5,855 bases of DNA from the NCBI GenBank assembly GCA_003266105.1, contig MVAA01000002.1, positions 26,201 to 32,055 of the forward strand, written 5' to 3'. The notes below the pieces were generated by a model. It worked only from the letters and a program-made list of their open reading frames with translations. It did not search any database and was not told the DNA's origin. This document shows positions 1 through 5,855 of the stretch, in pieces. The position numbers and the translations under genes were made by a program. Source of the DNA: Methanosphaera sp. rholeuAM6. Its GTDB lineage: Archaea > Methanobacteriota > Methanobacteria > Methanobacteriales > Methanobacteriaceae. How positions within the stretch are numbered: the first letter of the stretch is position 1; the number at the start of each line of letters is the position of its first letter.

Positions 1-35
1 CTAACTGGATCAACCGTAAGGTTAGTGTCCAGTTT
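1..35 (-). repeat. Ig-like repeat 21, first residues only
   Basis: Residues 1941-1951 (LDTNLTVDPV and the residue before it). They match the openings of repeats 17 and 19, so the long/short alternation appears to continue beyond the left edge. The end of the gene is not reached. Confidence 0.65.
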
Positions 36-3000
36 ACCAACATAGAACTTATCACTAACAGTATCAACAGCTAATGTACTGTTTCCAGCTGTAACTGTTA
101 CGTTGTTTTCACCGGTTACCACATTATCCACAGGCACATTAAATGTACCGTCAGGTTCTGTGTAAACCGTATGCTCTACTCCGTTAACAGTTACATTTAC
201 TGGTACACCACCTATACCGTTACCGTTTGCATCAGTGATTTTACCTGTAATATTTGCAGGTTCACCAGCTTCAGCATCAGTTGGTAACTGTACAGTCATG
301 TTACCAGTATCCCTGTACACTTCGAATGTATCTGCTTTGTTTGCCTTATTGTAATCTGTATCTCCAGCGTATTCTACTGTGACCAACTTGGTACCAGTTG
401 TACTTGTTGGGAAGGTGGCATTATAATTACCATCTTTATCAGTAGTTACTGTTTGGCTTTCACCATCTACAGTTACGTTAAGTTTTGCACCTTTAACTGG
501 TTTTCCATCTTCATCCACTAATTTACCAGTTATTGTTACATTATCTCCCAATAATGTGTCTTTTATTGAATCGATTGTTAGTGTTGTGTCTTCTTTTGGT
601 ATGAAGAACTTGTCACTAACAGTATTGTTTGCTACTGTGCTGTTACCTGCTGTAACTGTTACGTTGTTCTGTCCTGTTTCCGCATTGTCTATTGGTACTT
701 TGAATGTACCGTTAGAGTCTGTGGTAACTTCATGGACTACACCATTAATTGTTACGTTGACAGGTAGGTTTGCTAGTGGTTTACCGTTTTTATCAGTGAC
801 GTTACCTGTTATATTTGCAGGTTCATCGACCTTAATGTTTTCAGGTATGTCTATTGATATTATGGTTTCAATGGATTCCACGTTTACAGTGCTGTCAGCC
901 ATTGTTTTGTTATACTTGTCAGTTCCATTAAATTCTATTTTGACGTCTTTTGTTCCAACAGTATTAGTTGGGAATGATATGTTGAAGTTTCCTTCTTTGT
1001 CTGTGTTAATTGTCTGAGTATTTCCATCAAATGTTACATCTATTTGTGTATCATTTAACGGATTGCCGAATTCGTCTATAAGTTTACCAGTTATATTTAC
1101 ATTATTACCAACAGGCACGTCTTCCAGTGGGTTAATACTTATTTTTGTATTAACTTGTTCTACTGTGAAGTTAGTTGTGTTATTTGTTCCAATAAAGGTT
1201 CCATTGCTATTGTAAATACTGGTCACATTGTGTGTACCCACAATAGTGTTATTAAATTCTAATGAGTATTCTCCATTAGAGTCAGTAGTTACGTTGTATT
1301 CCTTATCTACCATAACTACAACTTTTGCACCATTTATTGGTCTGTTTTGTTCATCAACCAGTTTACCTGAGATAATAGTACTGTTTCCAGCTTTAACAGG
1401 AGTTGTTGCTGTAACAGTGATAGTTGTATTTAATCTGGTTACTGTTATATTATTGAATATTTCTGCATTATCAGGATCCACATCATAACTTACTTTATCT
1501 AAACCTGTACTGTTAAGATATACTTCATTTTCGAGGTATTCTACGTGAACCGTTTTGGTTCCGTATGTATCATAGTCTAGAGGTATGTTTGTTGTTTGTC
1601 CTGTAATGTTTACTGTGAAATCACCGTATTCTGTGGTAACATTTAGTTTACCACTTGTTACGATGTTTCCATTGTTGTCTTTAACTATTACATCTATACT
1701 TACATTACCAACTTTGGTGTCTGCTATACTTACAATGGTTGTTGTAGGTATTTTTCCAGCTGTAATGCTTGTAGTGTCACTTACGTTGTTGTAATATCCG
1801 GTTTCATCTATAAATGTTGCATTTACAGTTACCGTTCCCAGCGTGTTAGCAACATAGTCTAGTGTGTATCCACCAGTACTGTTTGTTCTAACTGCTATTA
1901 GATAATCCATTCCAGTAATGTTCAGGTATACAGTTCTATTGGCTATTGCATCATTTGTGATATTGGTTAAGTTACCACTTATGAGTACGTGTTGGCCAAT
2001 ACTTGCATTTGTTACATTGGTACTTACAGTTATGTTTGCATATTGACTTGTGACTGTAATATTTTTGAAGATATTATTGTCACTGTCTACTCCCATACTT
2101 TCATGGTATATGTCTGATCCGGTATATTTTACTTTCACAGATATGTTACCGGTACTTGTAATGTCGGATAATGTTATTGTAATATTATTGTCTGCAAGAG
2201 CGGTTATATCAAATGGATATTGATATTCGTTTCCTGCAACCGTAATATTTAGAACACCATCTTTTATTGGAGTTTTATCAATATCATCCACTGTTACAGT
2301 TACGTCAATAGTTACGTTGCCAACTGTTGTGTTAAGTACACGTACAGTTGTGTTTGTGCCTATTGTTACATTATAGTATTTGTTTATACTTGTAATGTTG
2401 TTGACTGTAGCGTTTCCAAGGTATGTGGCATTTACAGTGAAAGTTCCCGGTTTAACTGTTACATTTGTTACTGTGTATGTTCCATTATCAAGGAATACTG
2501 CAGTGTATTCGTTTCCATCTACAGTTACTGTCACGTTTTCACGTATGATGTTGCCCATTGCATCATGCACTACACCAGTTATGTTGACACTTTCACCAAC
2601 TACTAGGTTGGTAGTGTTCAAGTCTATGGTGATTGTTGCATTCTGTTTCTGGACGTTATCAATTGTTGCAGAAGCGTTGCTTGCAGCATATACTTTGTTT
2701 TCATTATATGTTACGTTAACTTCCAGTGTGTCAGTTGTTGTTGATGGGATTGTTACATTGACTTTTCCATTTGTTAATGTTTTGTTAGCGATGAATGTTC
2801 CATCACTAAATGTCACAGTAATGTTACCATTACTTACAGGTACGCCCGTATCGTTTGTTACTGTCACTTCAATAACCACGTTACCTGCGGTAGTGTTTAT
2901 GATATTGATTGATGCATTTGTAGGTATCTTGTCAACAGTAAATGATGTTGCGTTTGAACTGCCATTTATGACGTTGTCCACTCCGGTGTATACGACTTTA

Positions 3001-5855
3001 ACATCGTATTGACCGTTTGTAGCATCATGTATGGTGTATGTGTATTCACCAGTTCTGTTAGTTGCAGTAGTTGTGTTTAATACATTATTTATGTATATTT
3101 CCACTTCACCAAACTTGATGATATTTCCTTGTCCATCAACGACTCTGCCGCTAATAACCACATTTTCACCGGCAAGATATGCAGGTTTGTCTGTAGTTAC
3201 ATTAATTACAGATTGTGAGATGTTAACTGTACTTACTGATTGGGTATCATTATTTAGATAATAATCGTCACCAGCAAATACTGCTTTAATTACAAGTGTA
3301 TCATTGTTTTGTGGAGTGTAGCTTACAACTATTCTACCATTACTATCGGTTACAGGAACTGATAATATAGGCATGTCATTTACTGTAATGACTACTTCCT
3401 TGTTTCTGATAGCGTTGTTGTTATCAGTAATGTTTTTAAGCGTTACTTCTATATCAAACGGTACGAATACTTCAGCATTGTCCGGAACTACTAATGTTAT
3501 GTTTGTAGGCATTTTATGTACACTGTAAGAAGTAGTGTCCTCATCACCTATAATTGCATCAGGAATTCCATCATATACTGCCCTTACATTGTACTCTCCT
3601 TCTTGTCTGTTTGATGAAGGTACTGTGTATGAGTATTCTCCCTTATTGTTTGTTAATATAGATGTAGCTTTTACACCATTAATGTAAATTGTTACAGGTG
3701 CTCTGTTAATATTATTGTTTTGACCATCTGTTACTTTACCACTAATGATTACTTTTTCTCCTACATATACTGCAGGTTCATTCACTTTAACTGTTACTGT
3801 TGATTGTGACATTGCAACATTAACTATTCTGCTTGTTTGGTTAGCATAGTATAACTCATTGCCATCATATACTGCACTAATATTTAATGCTGTATTGTCA
3901 TGTGGGGTGTATGATACACTTGTTTTACCATTTGCATCTGTCTGAGCTACACCTGTTAATTCAACACCGTTTACAGTTATGTTGATTGTCTGTCCACTAA
4001 TTGCTTTACCGGTTGTGTTTGTTAAGGTAACTTCTATTGTGAATGTTTTGTTAACTTCAGCATTAGTAATATCTGCAATTGTTACAACTGTAGGCATTCT
4101 TGATACTGTGAAGTTAAGTGATTCACTGGTTACTTTAGCAACCGTAGCATTTCCAAGGTATGTAGCGTTAACTGTGAATGTTCCTTCTTTAACTGTTACG
4201 TTTGTTACTGTGTATGTTCCATTATCAAGGAATACTGCAGTGTATTCGTCGCCGTCAATTGTTACTGTCACATTTTCACGTATGATGTTGCCCATACTGT
4301 CATATACAACTCCAGTAATGTTCACGCTTTGGCCAAGAATTAGGCTTGTAGCGTTAAGGTTAATGGAAATTGTTGCATTCTGTTTGTTCACATCAATTGT
4401 TGCAGAAGCATTGCTTGTTACATAATGAGTGTTTTCATTATATGTTACGTTTACTTCCAGTGTGTCAGTTGTTGTTGATGGGATTGTTACATTGACTTTT
4501 CCATTTGTTAATGTTTTGTTAGCTATGAATGTTCCATCACTAAATGTCACAGTAATGTTACCATTACTTACAGGTACGCCCGTATCGTTTGTTACTGTCA
4601 CTTCAATAACCACGTTACCGGCAGTACTGTTAATAATGCTGATTGTAGTATTTGTAGGTATCTTGTTAACTGTAAAGTTCAAGGTTCTGCTTGTAACGTT
4701 GCTGTCATGACCGCTTCCTGTAAATGTTGCATTTACATAGTATAAACCTGCCTGTACGGTTACGTTATCTAGTCTGTATTCACCATTGGAGACTGTAGTG
4801 TTATATTCTGTGCCGTTGATTAAAACGCTTACGTTTCCTGTTGGGATGAGTTTAGCCATTTCATCTGTTACGGTACCGTAAATTACTACAGTATCACCTA
4901 TTGTAACATTATCTTTAACGAGGTTTATGCTGATAGTAGTATTCTGTTTTGTAACGTTGATGTATGTAATGTTTGCTCCATGATCTTGAGTATTGTTAGT
5001 AGCGTTACTTGCAAGATATTTGATATCTTCCTGGTATTCTACTATTACTTCTAAATCTCCTGTTTTATCAACAGGTATTTTAAATTCTCCAGTTTGACCA
5101 TTGATTACACTTGCGTTTACCAGTATATTCTGATGGTTCTTATCATATACATATACTGTACCGTTTACAACAGGACGGTCGTATACGTCTGTTACGTTTA
5201 CACTTATTGTAACGTTACCAATTGTTGAATTGTTAATTGTTACCGTTGTGTTTGTTGGATATTTTGTTACGTTGAAACTTGTGTTGTTGTTAACAGTTTC
5301 GTATGTAGCGTTTCCGGCAAATGTTGCATTTACCTTAATTTCTCCAACATGTGTAGTGTTGTATACGAATTCATATTCACCGTTATTATCTGTTGTGACT
5401 GAGTAGTTTACTCCGTCAATGTTAAGGATAATGCTGGCGTTTATGAGTTTGTTTCCGAAGTCGTTAGTTAGGTTTCCAGTAATTGTTACATTTTCGTCCA
5501 CATAAACTTTTACAGGATCAACTTTTACAGTAATGTAAGATGATTGTTTACTTACTGTTATGTTAGTTAATACTTTATTGGTTTGTGTGTCGTTTCCAAT
5601 GCTTGATAAGTACTTGTCATTTCCAGTGAATTCTACTGTTACGTAGTTTGTTCCACTGTTTGTAATGTCAAGTTTAACTGTTTTATTTGCTGTGCCTGTT
5701 AATTCTACAGGGATTGTTTTACCGTTAACTGTTATGTTAACAGTTCCTGTCATGGTGCTGTTAGCGTCTACACCTGTTACTTTAATGTCAACAGTTACAT
5801 TTCCTGCAGTACTGTTTAGTATTGTTACATCTGTTGTTGTAGGTATTCTATCAAC
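1..5855 (-). CDS. Giant Asn/Thr-rich Ig-like repeat surface protein (adhesin-like), internal fragment, partial at both ends
   Basis: One reading frame is open across the whole window: 1,951 codons starting at 5855, ending in a partial codon AG- at positions 2-1. No frameshift or stop was met. The translation is dominated by Asn, Thr, Val and Ile, has about 13 Met, and no Cys or Trp. It consists of about 20 tandem repeats of 92-106 residues with the pattern of bacterial/archaeal Ig-like domains (Big_1 / Big_3-like): G-x-x-V-x-I-T-G in one strand, D-x-x-G-N/K-P/I in a loop, an NG-x-Y/F turn and a final V-x-A-x-Y/F-x-G-x-x-x-Y strand. Roughly 130-140 N-x-S/T sequons were counted by hand. No membrane segment, signal peptide or enzyme motif is seen, as expected for a stalk region. 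Such proteins in Methanosphaera and Methanobrevibacter are regarded as secreted surface adhesins. The adhesive role, ligand and anchoring here are inference. The start and stop lie outside the window, so full length is above 1,951 residues. Confidence 0.95.
36..311 (-). repeat. Ig-like repeat 20, C-terminal short type
   Basis: Residues 1849-1940. It opens with TGNMTVQLP, followed by GEPANITGKITDANGNGI, VNVTVNGVEHTV, PDGTFNVPVDN and NVTVTAGNSTL, ending in DTVSDKFY. It is closely similar to repeat 18 at a 561-bp offset. Confidence 0.85.
312..599 (-). repeat. Ig-like repeat 19, C-terminal long type
   Basis: Residues 1753-1848. It opens with KEDTTLTI, followed by GDNVTITGKLVDEDGKPV, TDKDGNYNATFPT, GTKLVTVEYAG and DTDYNKAN. 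It is richer in Lys, Asp and Glu than the N-terminal repeats and has only about three sequons. Confidence 0.85.
600..875 (-). repeat. Ig-like repeat 18, C-terminal short type
   Basis: Residues 1661-1752, 92 residues. It opens with IETIISIDIP, followed by DEPANITGNVTDKNGKPL, VNVTINGVVHEV, SNGTFKVPIDN and NVTVTAGNSTV, ending in NTVSDKFF. The final Y-x-G-x-x-x-Y strand of other repeats is replaced by the TAGNST segment. It is the partner of repeat 20. Confidence 0.85.
876..1160 (-). repeat. Ig-like repeat 17, C-terminal long type
   Basis: Residues 1566-1660. It opens with QVNTKISI, followed by GNNVNITGKLIDEFGNPL, TDKEGNFNISFPT, GTKDVKIEF and GTDKYNK. It aligns with repeat 19 at a constant DNA offset of 561 bp and shares with it the TDK-GN-N-FPT strand and the GTK turn. 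Confidence 0.85.
1161..1439 (-). repeat. Ig-like repeat 16, B type, start of the C-terminal sub-array
   Basis: Residues 1473-1565. It opens with RLNTTITVTA, followed by GNSTIISGKLVDEQNRPI, TTDSNGEYSL and NNTTNFTVE. The SGKLVDE core and the TTDSNGEY turn match repeats 17 and 19 better than earlier B repeats. From here on, no A-type repeat follows. Confidence 0.75.
1440..1754 (-). repeat. Ig-like repeat 15, A type, long form
   Basis: Residues 1368-1472, 105 residues. It opens with KIPTTTIVSI and KVGNVSIDV, followed by DNNGNIVTSGK, a closing VEYLENEVYLN strand and an acidic insert DVDPDNAEIFNN before NITVT. It is the last A-type repeat in the window. Confidence 0.75.
1755..2048 (-). repeat. Ig-like repeat 14, B type
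   Basis: Residues 1270-1367. It opens with SQYANITV, followed by GQHVLISGNLTNITNDAI, NSTGGYTL and a closing VNATFIDETGYY strand. About ten sequons make it one of the most sequon-dense repeats. It ends in SITAG before the KIPT opening of repeat 15. Confidence 0.75.
2049..2366 (-). repeat. Ig-like repeat 13, A type, long form
   Basis: Residues 1164-1269, 106 residues, the longest repeat. It opens with TIGTNTTVRV rather than the usual Pro-Thr motif, then TTVGNVTIDV, a VDDIDKTPIKDG loop, a KYTGSDIYH strand and an acidic insert GVDSDNNIFKN before NITVT. The insert resembles that at the end of repeat 15. Confidence 0.7.
2367..2648 (-). repeat. Ig-like repeat 12, B type; close partner of repeat 6
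   Basis: Residues 1070-1163. It opens with KQNATITIDL, followed by GESVNITGVVHDAMGN, IIRENVTV, DNGTYTV and NATYLGNATV. A 49-bp segment (2464-2512) is identical to 4201-4249 in repeat 6. The C-terminal strand (NKYYNV) differs from LNFTVS in repeat 6, so the copied segment stops before the domain boundary. Confidence 0.85.
2404..2942 (-). repeat. Long direct DNA repeat, copy 2 (repeats 11-12)
   Basis: This segment matches 4141-4679 at an offset of 1,734 bp, or 1,737 bp after a one-codon difference in the linker. Within it 2698-2885 matches 4432-4619 with two differences (2718/4452 and 2790/4524), both in silent third codon positions. A second exact block is 2464-2512. The outer boundaries are approximate, because similarity fades rather than stopping sharply. 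Confidence 0.85.
2649..2930 (-). repeat. Ig-like repeat 11, A type; near-identical partner of repeat 5
   Basis: Residues 976-1069. It opens with KIPTNASINI and TAGNVVIEV. The central 64 residues are the same as in repeat 5. It differs at the end, with KVYAASNAS and a linker IDNVQ before KQN that is one codon longer than in repeat 5, which shifts the DNA offset between copies from 1,734 to 1,737 bp. Confidence 0.85.
2931..3218 (-). repeat. Ig-like repeat 10, B' type
   Basis: Residues 880-975. It opens with SQSVINV, followed by GENVVISGRVVDGQGN, an RTGEYTYTI turn-strand and a closing VKVVYTG strand. It pairs with repeat 8 by the SQS opening, the VISG core, the DGQ-N loop and the GEY-YT strand. 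It ends in FTVD before the KIPT opening of repeat 11. Confidence 0.75.
3219..3515 (-). repeat. Ig-like repeat 9, A' type
   Basis: Residues 781-879. It opens with KMPTNITLVV, followed by FDIEVTLKNITDNNN, TDSNGRIVVSYTP and a closing FAGDDYYLNN strand. It shares VSYTP and the D-x-N-G turn with repeat 7. An Asn-rich loop (DNNNAIRN) is slightly longer than in repeat 7. Confidence 0.75.
3516..3809 (-). repeat. Ig-like repeat 8, B' type, no N-glycosylation sequon
   Basis: Residues 683-780. It opens with SQSTVTV, followed by GEKVIISGKVTDGQNNN, an NNKGEYSYTV turn-strand and a closing VRAVYDG strand. The closing tyrosine strand is followed by the acidic stretch IIGDEDTT. I found no N-x-S/T sequon in this repeat, unlike the neighbouring B repeats, which carry five to ten. 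Confidence 0.75.
3810..4100 (-). repeat. Ig-like repeat 7, A' type
   Basis: Residues 586-682. It opens with RMPTVVTI, followed by a TIEVTLTNTTG strand-loop, a TDANGKTSVSYTP segment and a closing VYDGNELYY strand. The GNV motif of the ordinary A repeats is missing and VSYTP replaces the usual strand. It resembles repeat 9 more than repeats 1, 3 or 5. Confidence 0.75.
4101..4385 (-). repeat. Ig-like repeat 6, B type; close partner of repeat 12
   Basis: Residues 491-585. It opens with KQNATISINL, followed by GQSVNITGVVYDSMGN, IIRENVTV, DNGTYTV and NATYLGNATV. It shares the unusual IIREN loop and the TAVFLDNGTYTV strand with repeat 12. It ends in LNFTVS before the RMPT opening of repeat 7. About nine sequons were counted. 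Confidence 0.85.
4141..4679 (-). repeat. Long direct DNA repeat, copy 1 (repeats 5-6)
   Basis: This is the partner of 2404-2942 in the same orientation. The near-identical core is 4432-4619 and a second exact 49-bp block is 4201-4249. Four divergent repeats (7-10) lie between the two copies. Confidence 0.85.
4386..4664 (-). repeat. Ig-like repeat 5, A type; near-identical partner of repeat 11
   Basis: Residues 398-490. It opens with KIPTNTT and STAGNVVIEV, followed by NDTGVPVSNGN, NKTLTNGKV and the closing EVNVTYNEN strand. About 64 residues in a row are identical to repeat 11, and the underlying DNA (4432-4619) is almost unchanged between the two copies. It carries about eight sequons. Confidence 0.85.
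4665..4949 (-). repeat. Ig-like repeat 4, B type
   Basis: Residues 303-397. It opens with KQNTTISINL and has GDTVVIYGTVTDEM, an NGEYRL turn and the closing VNATFTGSGHD strand. The usual GN loop after the VTD strand is replaced by MAKLIPTGN. It ends with LNFTVN, which runs directly into the KIPT opening of the next repeat. Confidence 0.75.
4950..5264 (-). repeat. Ig-like repeat 3, A type, long form
   Basis: Residues 198-302, 105 residues. It opens with KYPTNTT and STIGNVTI, then a DVYDRPVVNGTVYV loop-strand and a closing VEYQEDIKY strand. It is longer than the neighbouring A repeats because of an Asn/Asp-rich extension (NATNNTQDHGAN) before the next domain. Confidence 0.75.
5265..5552 (-). 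repeat. Ig-like repeat 2, B type
   Basis: Residues 102-197. It opens with SKQSSYITV, followed by DENVTITGNLTNDFGN, an NGEYEF turn and the closing NATFAGNATY strand. It carries about ten N-x-S/T sequons in 96 residues. The VTITG core and the D-F-G-N loop mark it as the B type. Confidence 0.75.
5553..5849 (-). repeat. Ig-like repeat 1, A type
   Basis: Residues 3-101 of the visible product. It opens with RIPTTT and has an STAGNVTVDI strand, then ends with a long tail after the NDKY strand before NITVSKQ. The two residues before it (Val-Asp) match the end of a preceding domain, so the array continues to the right of the window. Confidence 0.75.

Larger units (their letters stand above)
36..1160 (-). 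repeat. Tandem two-domain repeat with 561-bp period
   Basis: Repeats 19-20 (36-599) and 17-18 (600-1160) are two copies of a 187-codon long-plus-short unit. The offset of 561 bp holds at three anchors checked by hand: 44 against 605, 91 against 652 and 521 against 1082. The copies are similar but not identical at DNA level. Confidence 0.85.

Noticed and set aside
556..1017. Plus-strand open frame of 153 codons, hydrophobic and membrane-like
   Set aside because: It lies opposite the intact minus-strand repeat gene, and its sequence is a shifted antisense image of repeats 17 and 18. No family features beyond a Val/Thr/Ser/Leu-rich composition are visible.
2380..3012. Plus-strand open frame of 210 codons, the longest on that strand
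   Set aside because: It is the antisense shadow of repeats 10-12. Much of its sequence recurs in the plus-strand frames at 3979-4425 and 4429-4710 only because repeats 5-6 and 11-12 are duplicated on the coding strand.
1228..3261. Shorter plus-strand open frames at 1228-1488, 1585-1794 and 3031-3261
   Set aside because: They share the same antisense frame, have the same Val/Thr/Leu bias and lie over continuous repeat coding sequence on the minus strand.
3979..4710. Plus-strand open frames at 3979-4425 and 4429-4710, resembling one gene broken by a stop
   Set aside because: They are the antisense of repeats 5-7. The apparent homology to 2380-3012 comes from the duplicated dyads, not from a pseudogene.
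1..5855. CRISPR-like or short-period repeats
   Set aside because: The repetition is at the scale of 276-318 bp protein domains with variable sequence. There are no identical short repeats separated by uniform spacers.
1..5855. Phase-variation tracts (long homopolymers or short tandem repeats)
   Set aside because: No long homopolymer or simple tandem repeat stood out on reading, so slipped-strand switching is not supported here. Domain-number change by recombination remains possible.
1..5855. Internal promoters, terminators or ribosome binding sites
   Set aside because: AT-rich TATA-like strings and short inverted repeats occur by chance in this composition. The frame is continuous, so there is no intergenic space in which to place such sites.
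1..5855. Lys-Asn isopeptide cross-links inside the Ig-like domains
   Set aside because: Many repeats have Lys near the start and Asn near the end, but Asn is so abundant that this has no weight, and no conserved catalytic Glu/Asp pattern could be seen by eye.

Overview
The window lies entirely inside one very large protein gene read on the minus strand. Taking codons from position 5855 leftward gives 1,951 complete codons without a stop, so both the start (right of 5855) and the stop (left of 1) are outside the window. The product is extremely rich in Asn, Thr and Val. I found no Cys and no Trp in the hand translation. It is built from about 20 tandem Ig-like beta-sandwich repeats of 92-106 residues each. 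This fits the Asn/Thr-rich large protein / adhesin-like protein families of gut methanogens (Methanobacteriales: Methanosphaera, Methanobrevibacter). The low G+C (about 36% in rows counted by eye) and the choice of AGA, ACA and AAC/AAT codons agree with that origin. The genus is inference, and a bacterial host is not excluded.

Layout in protein order, right to left. Repeats 1-6 (5849 to 4101) alternate an A type, opening with a Lys/Arg-x-Pro-Thr motif and often a GNV motif, with a B type, usually opening with a KQN-like motif and carrying an ITG-V-D-GN core. Repeats 7-10 (4100 to 2931) are a divergent A'/B' block with SQS openings and VSYTP strands, and they carry far fewer N-glycosylation sequons. 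Repeats 11-12 (2930 to 2367) are a near copy of repeats 5-6, including a 188-bp stretch with only two silent differences. Repeats 13-16 (2366 to 1161) return to the A/B pattern, with an acidic insert before each A-to-B junction. Repeats 17-20 (1160 to 36) are a different sub-array in which about 95-residue and 92-residue domains alternate with a period of 561 bp, and a 21st repeat begins at 35.

The protein as seen is a long, probably heavily glycosylated extracellular stalk. The parts that would define its target and anchoring (signal peptide, binding head, wall or membrane anchor) are not in the window. There are no RNA genes, mobile elements, CRISPR arrays, promoters or terminators. Several plus-strand reading frames look like hydrophobic proteins but are antisense shadows of this gene. 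I did not find a new biological system. The most informative signals are the patchy near-identity between repeats, the sequon-poor central block and the change of repeat type toward the C-terminus.
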